Source: Brachypodium distachyon
Taxonomy: Eukaryota > Streptophyta > Magnoliopsida > Poales > Poaceae
Assembly (NCBI RefSeq): GCF_000005505.3
Contig: NC_016133.3
Coordinates: 35,612,737-35,676,736, forward strand
Reading direction: 5' to 3'
Length of the DNA: 64,000 nucleotides
Shown: positions 11,191 through 22,904 of the stretch, in pieces
Layout of the letters: the number at the start of each line of letters is the position of its first letter
How positions within the stretch are numbered: the first letter of the stretch is position 1
The notes under the pieces: generated by a model
The model's database searches: none
Told to the model about the DNA's origin: nothing
Seen by the model: only the letters and a program-made list of their open reading frames with translations
Translations under genes and position numbers: made by a program

Positions 11191-12043
11191 CTCCCTCTGT
11201 CCGCGAAAGAGCGTGTGTTTGGCTCCATCGTTTGTCCGGAAAAGACCGTACGTTTGGATGTCAGTTTTGCGTTTAGCCCCCCGTCATGATTTCAGCCCAG
11301 CCAAGACCATCCAATCCGTCCCCAAACTCTTCTTCTCTCCACCGCATCCTCTCTCCCCCGATCCAAATCCTCTCCACCGAATACTCACGCATCCAATCCG
11401 GTTGATCCAACTTGCAGTCCGTCGATCCGGCCCTCCCATCCAACGATGTGGCTCTCATCCCCACCCATGGCAGCCACTGCGGGGAACCCCATGCTCCCGG
11501 CTTCTCCTCCCCAGCGTCTCCGGCGACGCCCGCAGCAGCTCCTCCAGGCTATACCCCGCCGCCGCAGAACACTAGCTTCCCCCATCCCACCCTCCCGCTC
11601 CCATGAGAACTCCCTGTCCGCCGTTGATGGTGGTGGTGCTGCTGCTATTGGTGGCGGCAATGGCCACGTGTTGCTTGCTCCCGAGCCCTTGCTGTGGTCC
11701 TCGTCACCGGCCACGCGCTGCCTGCTCCTGCGCCCCCGCCGCGACACCATTATTACCGCCACTGCTAACACACGAGAAACACCACTCCAGCCACTGTGGA
11801 GCTTGCAACAATGGCTGCCTTCTTTCGCGCACCTGCGGCAGCTGCTGCTGCTGGAGGAGGAGCCGGGCGGAGGGAGCGGCGAGGAGGCTGCCCTGGCAGG
11901 GGATAGCGGCACGGCAGCGTCGTTGTAGGGCGTGGGGAACGAGGGCATGGGAGTAATGGAGGGGAGAAAGGAAGGAGAGTGTTTTTTTGCAAAGTGCTTA
12001 ATTTTCTTAGGAAAGCCCAAACGTCCACTCTTTTAGGAAGGAG
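11191..12043. mobile_element. 853-bp TIR element with TA duplication and GC-rich cargo (Mariner/Stowaway-like)
   Basis: The left end starts CTCCCTCTGTCCGCGAAAGA and the right end is its imperfect inverted copy, finishing CACTCTTTTAGGAAGGAG. The similarity runs over about 32 bases to a shared TTTGGC/GCCCAAA core. TA flanks both ends (11189-11190 and 12044-12045). The interior is GC-rich with long overlapping frames on both strands (proline-, serine- and arginine-rich, no family recognised) and no transposase. The right terminus matches the fragment at 46964-47070, so this is a family. Super-family assignment rests on the TA duplication and CTCCCTC start only. Confidence 0.65.
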
Positions 12044-12309
12044 TAGTGGTCTAGTAATTTGTCGGAACCCATTTGTAGAAACCAAACGCATTCAGTAAGT
12101 ATATGCTAAGAATGACTGCATGGGTCTTACCATTTTTGGACATTTTGCCTTATTGATAGATCTCGCTGTAACTCTCATGACACTCCTTGGTGCATGCGAC
12201 TATCCCATGATGTTTCACTCCCGAACTACGGCGGGCAACAGCCAGCCTGCACAACTTTATTAAAAAGCAAGTAACCTTACAAGCGGATATACAAAGGGGG
12301 GGGGAGTAA
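12044..12309. other. spacer left of the LINE, including its probable 3' end
   Basis: No gene is seen. Near 12245-12275 the minus strand reads TTTTTAATAAAGTTGTGCAGG, which resembles the terminal part of grass LINE 3' UTRs, so the element may extend to about 12245. No clean target duplication was found. Confidence 0.4.
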
Positions 12310-15300
12310 TTACAAGTTTCTAGCCAGGTGGGCCAACATAATTGCCCAGTCGTTTAGAAGGGACTTCTTAGACGGCGAGTTACAGCGAGAGGACCAGAGA
12401 GAGATATCAGAGGAACTTCGTTCTATAAGGAGGAAGGTATCTTCCAGTGTATTTATGAACACCATGGCATTCCGTCTTTTCCATATGTTCCAAAGCACAG
12501 CAATAAGCACCGAAGAATGAACTTTGTCGCACGGGCGAAGAGCCAAAAGATCGGTCAGACTGAGGCAGGCGGTGGCATTAGGGTGAAGAGACTGAAGCAC
12601 GTCCCAAATCGGGCGGAGCGAGGCGCACCGCAGGGACATGTGCAGGGACGTCTCCGGTAGGTCACAAAAAGGGCATTTGGCAGAATCAGTTAGCCCCCGG
12701 TGGAAGCGTCGATCGTTGGTGAAAAGCCTGTTTTTGTTGGCCAGCCACATGAAGACTCTGCATCTGCTCATCGCGAAATTGTCCCAGACCACAGCAGCAA
12801 CCGGATCATCCGAATGAGAGGAGAAGGAGGCCAAGTAAGCAGACTTCGTGGTAATGGACTTGCCATCGAACCGCCCCACGTGCACATCTGGAACCGGTAA
12901 ATTCAAGACCACAGTAGACAACAAAATTTGCAAGTTGCCAAATTCAAGAAGCGCCGAATGGGAGAGCCTAGGGTGAAAGGTGGTAAGACTATCGAATGAA
13001 AGAAGGGCCGCACCAACAGAAATATTCGGCCTCAAGGAGTGTGAGAACAATGCTGGGAAATGGGTGGCGAGAGTCTCATCTCCCGCCCAAAGGTCGAACC
13101 AAAAAGAAGTTGCCCGACCATCGCCAATTGAAACCTTAGAAATGGAGCGAAAGAAATCAAGGCCGGAAGATATGTCTTTCCAAACCGGGGTGTCAAGGTG
13201 GTGAGCATCGCCAAGATCCCGCAGAGGGGACCAACCATAAGCGGAGGCGAAGCGTTGTTCCCAAGGAGGCTGACCCGGTTAGTGCACTTTGGCAAGGTGT
13301 TTCAGTAACAAGCAAAGATTGTAAGTGCGAAGACAGCGGAAGCCTAACCCACCTTTAGAAGCGGGGGCACAGACAATGTCCCAAGCCACTTTACAGTTTC
13401 CTCCATTAGCATGGTCCTCTCCTGTCCAGAAGAAAGCCCGACAGCGTTTGTCAATCTCGTGAATCGGGCCCGCAGGAAGGAGAATTGCGCTCATGGCATA
13501 GGTTGGCATTACCCGAAGAGCCGCCTTAACAAGAACAGCTCGACCACCAATAGAGAGCAAGTTCCCACGCCATCCGGCAAGACGGTGATCAATTTTGTCG
13601 ATAATAGGGCGGAAGGCAGAGAGCCTAAGCTTATGAGCGGAAAGGGGAAGCCCAGATAAGACTGTGGAAAGGGAGAGATTTGGCAACCCAAGAAGGCAGC
13701 CATGGAGGCAGCTTCCTCAGGGTCGACATGAATAGGGGCGAAGGTGCTTTTGTGGAAGTTGATTTGGAGCCCAGTGGCATGAGAGAATTGAAGCAACACC
13801 TCCTTCAGATAGGAAATCCGAGAGAAATCTGCTCGCAAAATAATAAGCGTATCGTCGGCATATTGAAGGACCGGGCAGGGCAGAAAATCATCAATCGGAT
13901 GAGAGATAAAGCCTAGGGAGGACGCCCTAAGCAAAAGACGTTGAAGGACATCCGCGACCAGAATGAATAAGAACGGCGAGAGAGGGTCGCCCTGACGAAG
14001 ACCACGGCGGCACTGAATCCAGGGACCGGGAACACCATTTAGAAGGACGGCAGATTGACTAGAGGAATTGAGATCGGCCAGCCAGTCGCACCATTTGAGA
14101 CAACAATTCTGCAAGGAAACGGGTCGAAAGTGATCGGGGGAGGAGGCGCCTTGCTTTTTGGGAAGGAGGACAATGTAAGCTTTGTTAATCCGCTTCAGAT
14201 CGGCAGAGTGGGAAAAGAAACTAGACATGAGGTGGCCTAGGTCGTGCTTAGTGAGATTCCAGAATTTTTTGAAGAAAGCCGGTCCAAAACCATCAGGGCC
14301 GGAACTGGAGTTGTCATTCATTGAAAGGAAGCTTTCCTTGATTTCATCTGCCGAAAAGGGCGCAATCAGAGATTGGGCCTGCACTGAAGTTAGGCTTGAA
14401 GTAGCCAGCAGCTCCGAGAGATCAAACTCAATAGAAGAGGAGCCAGGGATCCCAATGATGGAGGTGAAATAATCGGTGAGGATTTTCTGCTTAGCGGAGT
14501 GGGCAAAGATCAGAGTCTCATTAACCTCAAGAACCCGGATTTGATTTTTTTTTGAAGACGAATCGAAGCGCAGGTGTGGAAATATTTTGAATTTTCATCG
14601 CCCAAGACACAGTCTTTAAGTTTAGCGCGTTGTCTCCAAAAAGCAGCGAGCAATGCATTATGACGATGAAGGGATTGCTTCACTGCGATCCGAAGTGAGA
14701 ACTCCCCGAGAGAAAGGACTCTGGATTCCTCGATTTTGTCGAGGAAGGAAATGACCGTGTGACAATTCTTCGCGAGCGTAGTGGGGGACCTCGTATGACG
14801 ACACCATTTTTTGGTTTCCTCCCTACCCTCTTTAAGCGATGACAGAGCAGCCCAAGCTGTCCGCGAGAGGCATGAGAAGGCCCAAAACTATTCCAAACGC
14901 GATTGGTAAGCTGGCAATAAGAATCAAGAAGGAGAAGATGTCCAGCAGAAACACAGAAGGCACGGGAACATCGGAGGAAACAGAGAGGACGATCAGGACA
15001 TGGTCGGAGGTAGAACGAGGGAGAAAGGAAAGGGTAGAGTTCGGAAAACGCGAACTGAACGGCAAGTTGATAAACGCACGATCTAGCCGAACGAGAATAG
15101 GGGAAGATTGTTGATTGGACCAGGTAAAAGAGCGCTCGAGTAGAGGAATCTCAAGAAGCTGGAGGGAGGAGATAGTTGTCGCAAACCGAGAGGCCTCCGC
15201 ATTATTGAAATTAGAGTTTGAGCGATCGGCGGGCCACAAGGTCTGGTTGAAATATCGAAACCCAAGGCCCACTAACGGCTTGGCCCAGGCAGTCAAGTTC

Positions 15301-15692
15301 AGCATGAAAGGCCGGTTTTGCAGCGGAATCACACGGGCCATAAATATTGGATAGGCAGAAAGCGACGTCCGAGATTCGGGAAGAGAAGGAGCAGGTAAGA
15401 GAGAAATCTTTTTGGGCCAAAACAGAGCAATCCCAGTCTCCATTGTTCCAAGCGACAAGAAGCCCACCAGAGGCCCCGTCCGATGGAGAAAAAATAAAGG
15501 AGAGACAGTAAGGGGGAGGAAGGAAGCCGCCTTAAAAACAGAGATGTCAACTAGCTTAGTTTCTTGCATGCATATAATGGATGGAGAAGCAGCGAGGAGA
15601 GCAAGTTTAATATCCGTGCATTTAGGAGACCGACCCACACTGCGAATATTCCAAGAGACAATCGGAAAAGATCTAACCATTAAACTGACCAC
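12310..15692 (-). pseudogene. LINE ORF2 remnant: endonuclease, reverse transcriptase, zf-RVT
   Basis: The endonuclease keeps SWNIRSVG and CMQETKL at the start, SNIYGPCD in another frame near 15350, and RLDRAF and SDHVL further on; at least two frameshifts separate them. Between about 14830 and 14385 no continuous frame exists. The reverse transcriptase keeps SSGPDGFGPAFFK, RPVSLQNC, RQGDPLSPFLFILVADVLQ and the catalytic YADD. A block is missing between RPVSLQNC and the following KWCDWL, where relatives have about 80 residues including the NQSAFVKGR region, so an internal deletion removed part of the fingers/palm. A further frameshift lies near 13680. The 3' domain (13050-12310) is intact, with a CPFC...H...C zinc-binding pattern. 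Confidence 0.85.
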
Positions 15693-15831
15693 AACACCGA
15701 GAGAAGTACAGGGGGGACAAAGGAGAAAAAAAGAGGAAAGAAAAAAGATACAAGGTGAAGATCACCAACTCAATAAACTGAAAAGGAACTAGGAACGCGA
15801 GAGGATACATTGAGCGTAAAAGGTGCAACAT

Positions 15832-17283
15832 CTAAGGAACGTCGGTCACACCCTGAAGCTCGACAAGATCAACCCCACAAGCGGCAGCCAACTGGATGAT
15901 ATCGCGGCAAGAAAGAGAGACACAACCCTCGTCAGCAATCTCCAAGAGCTCCACAGCAGGAAGCTCGCCTTTGGCATAGCGAGCGCCCTTAGCGCCTCCC
16001 TCCATCTTCTGTTTCTTGCGAGTAGAGGCTTTGTCCAGGATCGAGGTGAAGGTCGGAGACTCGATGGACGCGAGCCTGGCACTGCGTCGTGGAGCAGGCG
16101 GCGAGGAAGCCAGAAGCGATGCAGAGTCGTGGAGCAGCAGCCGATTTGCATCGGCCAGGGAGAGGGGAGGTTCAGAGCAAGCCCCCAAGGTCTCAGTGTC
16201 ACGACAGAGAACTTCGATGGTGTGCATGGGGTTCTTGAAAGGACCGACAGTAGAAATTTTGCAAGGCGGTGGCAAGGTTAGCAACAAGGAGGCCATCGGA
16301 TCCGGCGATCTGCATGGGAAGACGATAGAAACCGATCTCACCGTTGGAGCCAGTGACATGAACGTCAAAGAACCCAGGAAAAAGCTTAATGGAGACATTT
16401 TTAGGTTTAGCATCAAGAGGAACTGCACGCACGAAAGGAGAAGGAGTAGCCATGACAGGAGGAGGCAAAGGGGGTGCCAAGTTAGCATCCATGAAAGCAG
16501 GTAAGTCTCCTTCGCCACTATTGTCATTGTCAAAACTGCCACCGCCACCGGAACCGCCGGAACCATCGGGAGAGGGAGGGGGAAAGGGATTATTTTCGTG
16601 GACAGGGGGAGATCTTGTGAGTGGACGATGTGAACTTCGGCAATGGTCCCCTCCCCCGAGCAACCGTGCACAGGTAAGGTCCTAGGAGTAGCAGAAAGTG
16701 ACCTAGACTTGACACTGACTAGAACCTGTGAATAGTTGACGCCGGAGATGCAGATGGGGTCAATTTCCCAAGGATTAGCAAAAGGAGCAGTGGAGTTGTG
16801 AATGTGCTCAGGGAACCAGTGTTCTAAAGGGTAATCTATGAGAGAGAGAGCAGCCAGGTTCCTGTTATCAAAAAGGAAACGATTTTCAGTGTCGTTGTGT
16901 CGGTTGAGATAGACAGTGTGCTCTCTACCGACATTGGGGGAGTTGTGAACGGCATATTCACGCTCATAGCGGGACCCGAAACAAACAAGAGCAGCACCTT
17001 GAGTGGATGGACGGAGGGAGGCAGTGGGGTGGAACTGGCGGGACCGAAGAGCGCGACGGATGAAGAAAGCAGGGCTAGAAGCAAGCGGATGGACATACGC
17101 ATAGGCAAGGTTATTGAAGTGTTCGAGGAGGACGTGCGGCATGAAGACATCAAGACAGTCAGGGCGACCATCTGGAGATGGAGGAGGCGCAGAGTCGCCA
17201 AAAGATGTGTCGTCGTCACCGGAGCAGAACTCCTCATAAGAGTCCGAGGAGGCGGCAGGTCTTGTTTCACTTCCATAGAGCAT
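15832..17283 (-). pseudogene. LINE ORF1 remnant
   Basis: A 483-codon frame is open, but its middle third is leucine-rich noise. The plausible protein switches frame near 16650 into the overlapping frame 16663-16199 (VSIKLFPGFFDVHVTGSNGE, then IGFYRLPMQIAGSDG) and back near 16200 to finish with SARLASIESPTFTSILDKAS and a basic stretch. The N-terminal part (PHVLLEHFNNLAYAYVHP, REYAVHNSPNVGREH) resembles ORF1 of other grass LINEs as I recall them. ORF1 proteins bind the element RNA. Two compensating frameshifts make this copy non-functional even though no stop interrupts the long frame. Confidence 0.75.
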
Positions 17284-17872
17284 TATTGGTTTTGTTTGAT
17301 CTCATAACGTAATGTGCATAGGGTCAGGTCTTTTTTACCACGTGTATAGTTCCTTTTTTTTTGGAGCAAAAGATTGTTACCAAGTATGAAGGTGCTCCAT
17401 GCACACGAGAAAGAAAGAAACTTTAATGCATCAAAGTGATTTTGAGGATAAAAAAATATGTAGCCTGTTTGCTCGCTTCGAATACCTTTTGATCATTGCT
17501 TTCATATTGCAAGGGCTTTAAATTATTTCAATATTTAGAATTTTATTTTGAAAATTATTTTTCCAATAGCCGTACGCACGCTGAAAAAAAAGGAGAGAGA
17601 AGTGGACTTTGGGAGGTGAGTCCGGCAAAGGGTGATCGACTGATGGGTTATCACACATTCACACGGCCCGTCCGAATTCTTCCAAAAGCTAATACTCCGT
17701 AGATTCTTCGGGTCGGCCCACCAGGCACCACCGCACCAGCACCTCCCGCGATTAAGCCCAGCTCGTCGACGGCCAGCCACCGTTGCTGACGACGACGGAC
17801 ACAGTTCCGAGCCTCCGAGGTAGTGGTCCGCGACCAAACCGCTCCCCATCCTGCCGCCGGCGGCCGACCCGG
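17284..17872. other. LINE 5' flank and promoter/leader of the glycine-rich gene
   Basis: 17284-17700 is AT-rich and holds nothing recognisable. 17700-17872 is GC-rich and likely contains the transcription start and 5' UTR of the gene starting at 17873. No clear TATA box is seen. Confidence 0.5.
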
Positions 17873-20545
17873 ATGGCGAGCCCGAGGGAGCGAAGGCTCC
17901 CGCCCTCACCGGCGTTCCGGATGGAGAACCCCTTCAGCCTGAAGGTTCTCCAGGTCTTCACTGGCGCCGGCGTCGGCTGCGGCGTTGGAGTCGGCGTCGG
18001 CCGCCCCATCTACCTAGGTAACGATAACCTTACGCATGCGCTGCCGTTCCGTTCGCTTTTAGGATTGTCGTGGATGGAAATCGATCGACTCGGTCATGAG
18101 TCGGCGGGTTCGGCAATTCGTCAAACAGCTGAGGTGGGTGATGAATTGGGGGTGCATTCCGTGGAACAGTTTGCCCTATGTGTTTGTACCTGCAGAGGGT
18201 TGTATTTTAACTGAAATGGGGGTAATCTAGGAGCCTAATTAAGTCGAGAATTGGGTGTCTGGGAATGAATGGGAAGTGGAGTGTTAATTGCTTAGTTCAT
18301 GCTTGCTGATAGTCAACGCCGTGCGCATCCATGCTGTATTAAGTGAGTCTTATTGTGCCATACAGTATGAGAAATCGACTAAATTTTATGGAGTCGTTGT
18401 TGTTTAAGAAAATGGCTCATGCTCTGGTGGTCAGGTATGATACCGGGCCTTCAGCAAGTTATGAGTGCCACAAGAGGTGCAACCGATTCTTTTTCTGGTG
18501 TCACGAGACATATTAATTCTGCTGTAAGTTGCTTTTCCATGATCATATGCATGCATACTTGCATTGATTATGTATTTACTGATTCTCTCGATCTGATTTT
18601 GCAATTTTCTTCCCTGTGTTCGTGCTCTAGCTAAGGAAGGTGGGGTTAAAGAACATTGAAGCAGGTATTGGTTGTGGAGTTGGTATAGGACATGGTTTTG
18701 GAATAGGTACACACTGCAGCTATTGCACTTATTTAGCCCTGTAAACTTTTTTTCCATCGATGTTGTCTTGGAAAATCTAGTTTCTGTTATATGCAACTAT
18801 TGCTTATCTCCATTTATGCCCCTCCCCTCCTTGTCAAGTAGTGCATTGTCTCTTGTGTGTTTGTCATATCTGTTCTTTTTCTTGGTGGGCCACATCATAG
18901 TGTATAGTCGTCCACATATAGCAATCATATTAATATTAGGATGACATTGTGATGCACTGATTCTTCAATTTATAATTTGTTATTCCCCCTTTTTTGTTCA
19001 CTGTCTGTGGGGTTGTCAGCTCATCTTTACTTTGCTTCAAAGATCTCATCCTTGTGAAATAGAAACGGCAATGTATGCCATTCATCTTGTTAGAACCACT
19101 TTTCATGTCTAGCAGACTAGCAGTCGCCCAGAGTAGCTTGCATGAGCAATTTCTTCAATTGCTGCACCACTTACTGCTTTAATGTTTTCTTACCACAAAT
19201 TGCCAAACTTACCTTATTTCCTTTTAGACATCATATGCACCACAAATATATTGGAACCATTAATGTTACGTCTATGACTACATTTTTCTCGCACATGTCC
19301 ATGAACTTGTTTTCTGTGATCTGAAGCTAAATCAGTAAAGCATATCTTCAATTTTCAGGAATTGCCTTGAAACCACGAGTTATTCATGATATTCAATCTT
19401 CAGTCACAGTACATAACTTAACACCAAGTTTACCTGATATTTTCTCTGTTTCCTTTCTTCTTGCACGGACATTCACAGGACTATTTTTTTTCTAGGAAGT
19501 TATGTCCAAGTTGACTTCAAAGCTGAAGGATTCCCCTGGGGTGTCAGCTACATCAAATCTTACAGCTGGTTCTTTGCCTACCAATGGACAAACTCCCAAT
19601 GGTATGCCCATGGATCTAGAAGTAGAGGCTAAGACAGTGGAAAGTAATTTCCACCATACTTCAAGCAATGAAATATCGCAAGTACAACCTACTCATGGCT
19701 TGCATGGCCAGCATGGGATGCAGCCTGAGACAATAACAGGAAGTCGAACTGAAAAGGTCATTGCCAATTTTCTACAGAGTCCCCTGTTCCAGAACAATAC
19801 AAAAACGGACATCAGGGATGCTGTATGTACTAAAACCTCACCTCAAGATTCTCTGTAACCTGTACATATATTGATCCATTATCATGAGCTGCAGCTATGT
19901 CTTCTGCTGCTCAATGTTTCTTGTTCAAACATTGTTTTCTAATGGACATTCTGGACACTCCTTTTCCTCTTGTTCATTTACAGGCGGTAAATTTGCATGG
20001 GATGGATAACGTCCTTCAGTTGGTGAGTTCAATCACACTTTATAATTCTACTCTAAGGCTTGGTAGTTCTATCCCTGTCCTTTGTGTCAGATGTGTTACT
20101 CATACTCATGTCCACCCAATGCGGACCTAAAATGATGTGCCCTTGACCTATTTATTTATTTAAGAAGTAAAATACTATTTTCATCTCAGCAGATAAATAT
20201 TTAATATAATTGCTACAGTGATTATTGTTTAAATCACATTTAATGGTTTGCAGTTACTATTTATCTTTCGTTCCTGATTTCATTGTTGTAAAAAAAATAC
20301 TTATGATTTCATTCATGGCTGACTACTAATTGGTTCTGCATTTCTTGCTTATCCAGATACTGAAGCACCAGAGAGTTATTGACGAACTCCGGGATGAGAA
20401 TGAAAAGCTACGTCAAGTGCTCATAGAGGAACTTAAGGTTTCACCAACTAAATTACAACTGGGTCGAGAAAATGGAGTTAAGGCATATTATCCATGCTCG
20501 GAGTGTTTTGACTGCCGACGACGAAGTCGGAAATCGAACAGATAG
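17873..20545 (+). CDS. conserved plant glycine-rich protein of unknown function
   Basis: Seven exons join in frame: 17873-18017, 18435-18523, 18631-18706, 19359-19408, 19496-19822, 19984-20022 and 20357-20545, giving 304 residues. The N-terminus MASPRERRLPPSPAF precedes two glycine-rich, possibly membrane-inserting segments, GAGVGCGVGVGVGRP (about 31-45) and AGIGCGVGIGHGFGIG (about 90-105). A Ser/Thr/Gln-rich middle follows, and the C-terminus has a short coiled-coil-like helix (VIDELRDENEKLRQVLIEEL) and a basic CRRRSRKSNR tail. I recall similar uncharacterised proteins in other plants. The glycine pattern recalls TGD5, a small protein of ER-to-plastid lipid transfer; that likeness could be compositional. 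The last 15 codons, the stop and the 3' UTR are repeated in tandem downstream. Confidence 0.8.
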
Positions 20546-21078
20546 TAGTGCATTGCCTCCAGTTACTTGTAGCAAAGTTTTTCTATTTATCCACTAGCTG
20601 AAGATTTCTAGAGCATTAGTAGTAACTGGCAGGCAAACACTTTTTGTTCAGGCATAATTTTGCCATCCATCTGGTGTACATTTATCTGTTGGTCCTTTGA
20701 CTGGTATTGTTTTGATTGGATTGGACCTAAATTAATGGTGAAATTTCATAAACTTGAAGAAAGTTTACTCATATGGAAATATCAGAGTGTTTTGACTGCT
20801 GACGGCGAAGTCGGAAATCGAACAGATAGTAGTGCATTGCCTCCAGTTACTTGTAGCAAAGTTTTTCTATTTATCCACTAGCTGAAGATTTCTAGATCAT
20901 TAGTAGTAACTGGCAGGCAAACACTTTTTCTTCAGGCATAATTTTGCCATCCATCTGGTATACATTCATCTGTTGGTCTCGGAAACTTCTCCTTTGACTG
21001 GAATTGTTTTGATTGGATTGGACCTAAATTAATGGTGAAATTTCATAAACTTGAAGAGAGTTTACTCATATGGAAATA
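20501..21078 (+). repeat. tandem duplication of the 3' end of the glycine-rich gene
   Basis: Copy 1 (20501-20784) begins in the last exon at GAGTGTTTTGACTGC and runs through the stop codon and 3' UTR. Copy 2 (20785-21078) repeats it directly with few differences: a C-to-T change that creates an early in-frame TGA, and a 13-14-base insertion near 20980 (TCGGAAACTTCTC). The high identity suggests a recent event. Confidence 0.92.
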
Positions 21079-21780
21079 GTATTGTACCGACATAGACCCA
21101 TCAGCTCCGCTATCATTCCTACCGGCACTACAGATCATAGCTAGACTTGCTGAAAAGAGCGGTGTGGAGTGACTTCCCAGTGCATCACAACCCTACAAGA
21201 TCAGGAAGGGGTAGTAGGTAGTCTAAACCACGGCTCGGCACTGAATCTTCTCACTTAGTCCGAGACGAGGCGTGGCACTTACCTAGAGATCCCTACTCTC
21301 GATCGATCGTCAGGTAGATGTATCTGGTCAGTCCTGTCATGAGAACGACGCTTGCATGGGAACCGGAACACACTAAAATACAGGGGAGAGAAGCTCCCTC
21401 TCCTCTCTCTAGTCTCTAGGTTATGGCCCGAACTTTTCAGAGGACATCTCTATAAATTCTCCCACACAACTGTCCTGTCCACTTTAACCTCTCGGTAGTC
21501 TTCGTAAAGGTTTACTGCAAAATGGTTTTACTTCTCTCAATTAGACCAGTCCCAGTACTCAGCCTCCGCCGTTGTACTGTATCTAAACCATGTCACCTAA
21601 TAAAAAATCTGACATGGCAACCTAGTTTTTTATTTTTATTTTGCAACCTAGTTTATGAAAAGGGAGAAATACCGTATCTTAATCAAGATATAGCTTCTAG
21701 CGGCGAAGTCGTTGATTAAATACAACATGGGAGCGATGTGTCTAATCATGTAATCACTAAATGATTAAACAGGGATTCTA
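21079..21780. other. intergenic DNA without recognised gene
   Basis: The sequence from about 21090 to 21480 has promoter-like pieces (CTCTATAAATTCTCCC near 21450) and CG-containing segments, but no frame with family features. It may derive from a mobile element; I cannot assign it. Confidence 0.4.
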
Positions 21781-21832
21781 AGTGGGGCACGTGCCCCACT
21801 TGGTGTTATGGCGCCCCACTTGGTGTTATGGC
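21781..21832. repeat. 20-bp perfect palindrome followed by a 20-bp tandem direct repeat
   Basis: AGTGGGGCACGTGCCCCACT (21781-21800) is a perfect palindrome centred on CACGTG. GCCCCACTTGGTGTTATGGC then occurs twice back to back, at 21793-21812 and 21813-21832, overlapping the palindrome. The block marks the sharp start of a GC-rich segment. Confidence 0.85.
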
Positions 21833-22904
21833 ACGGCGCTTCCTCCCGATGCTCTCTCTCGTTCCGTTTTCTGTCCCCATCTCCCGATCCCCTTTTTCCT
21901 TGTCTCTCTGAGCACGTGCGGCGCCCAAATCTCGAGCAGGGCGCGGCGTCGTCGACGGAGCCCGGCCTCGGCCGCCACCGAACAGTCCTTGCTCTCGTCG
22001 CCCTCCTCGTTCTTGCACTTCCCCGCCGCTGCCGCCTCGCCTTCGGCGCCGCCGCCAGCGCCCCTCGACGTCGACGACACAGACATGTTGTGCGGCGCAG
22101 CGACGGTACCGTACCCTTCCCGCCGCGAGGCATCCCGACGTCGATGTCGTCGCCGGCGGTGACGCCCTCCGCCTTTTGCAGCCCCCTTTCATGGCCTCCT
22201 CGGGGGCCTACACCGGCACATCGAAGTCGTAGCGGTGGCTCCGGTGCTGGCGTGCTGCAGCAGGTCCGCCGCGAACAGCGACCATCTGCATCGGTGAGGT
22301 GGAGCCTGCACGCCGACGACGCAAGGTGAGGATATTTCGGAGCAGAGGAGGCGGCGGTTCTGCCCGCCGCGGACGGCTACAGCGACGGGCTGCTTGACCC
22401 AGCCGAGTTCGTGACGGCGAGGGGCTGCTTGACCCGGCCAAGTCCGCCATGCTAGGCCTAGGCGCGCATGGCGACGGAGATAACTACGTCACACACGGAT
22501 GTCGCTATGGCTCACTCAGTCACTCCCTCTCTATGCTCTCCTCGTCCCCCTTCCTACCCTCCGTGGCCGTATTCCGGCTAGACATGAACCCCCTGGCGCC
22601 TGCTGCCTGCTGGGCTTCCTTGCATAGAACGGCTCCTTGTTCCCAGTGCCCTCAAGTGTTTGATGTTTTCCCTAAAAAAAAAGGTGTTTGATGTTTGGTC
22701 CAACCCATAAGAGCTTGCATGTACCATTGTTGGTTTCTGCCGTCGTTAGATTCTTGTACATGTATATCATCATTTTGTTGCAAGTTGTAAGGTGCAGTAG
22801 AAACGAATGGATGTGTGGAGAGATGATTTTGTTTTGTCCTGTCAATACATATACGATTTTACTTTATGCCTGACTTGTTTCTCATCTCGAAATAGTTGTC
22901 TTTC
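21833..22904. other. GC-rich segment with open frames on both strands, no recognised gene
   Basis: From 21840 to about 22450 the DNA is very GC-rich, and frames are open on both strands, as expected from low stop-codon density. The translations are Arg/Ala/Pro-rich and show no domain. It could be a captured promoter or first exon carried by a transposon. From 22690 the sequence becomes AT-rich and leads into the minisatellite. Confidence 0.4.

Larger units (their letters stand above)
12310..17283 (-). mobile_element. decayed L1-type non-LTR retrotransposon (LINE), about 5 kb
   Basis: On the minus strand the order is ORF1 (17283-15832), endonuclease (from 15692), reverse transcriptase with the LQYADDTLI box (about 13845), a thumb/linker part, and a C-terminal zinc-binding domain ending at 12310. 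This is the domain order of plant L1 elements. Every part except the 3' domain needs frame changes, so the copy is inactive. It sits in the intergenic space between WRAP73 and the glycine-rich gene, in reverse orientation to the latter. Confidence 0.9.

Noticed and set aside
11446..11928. 160-codon frame in the 853-bp element
   Set aside because: Open frames of similar length exist on both strands in this GC-rich DNA, and no domain or splice context supports a gene.
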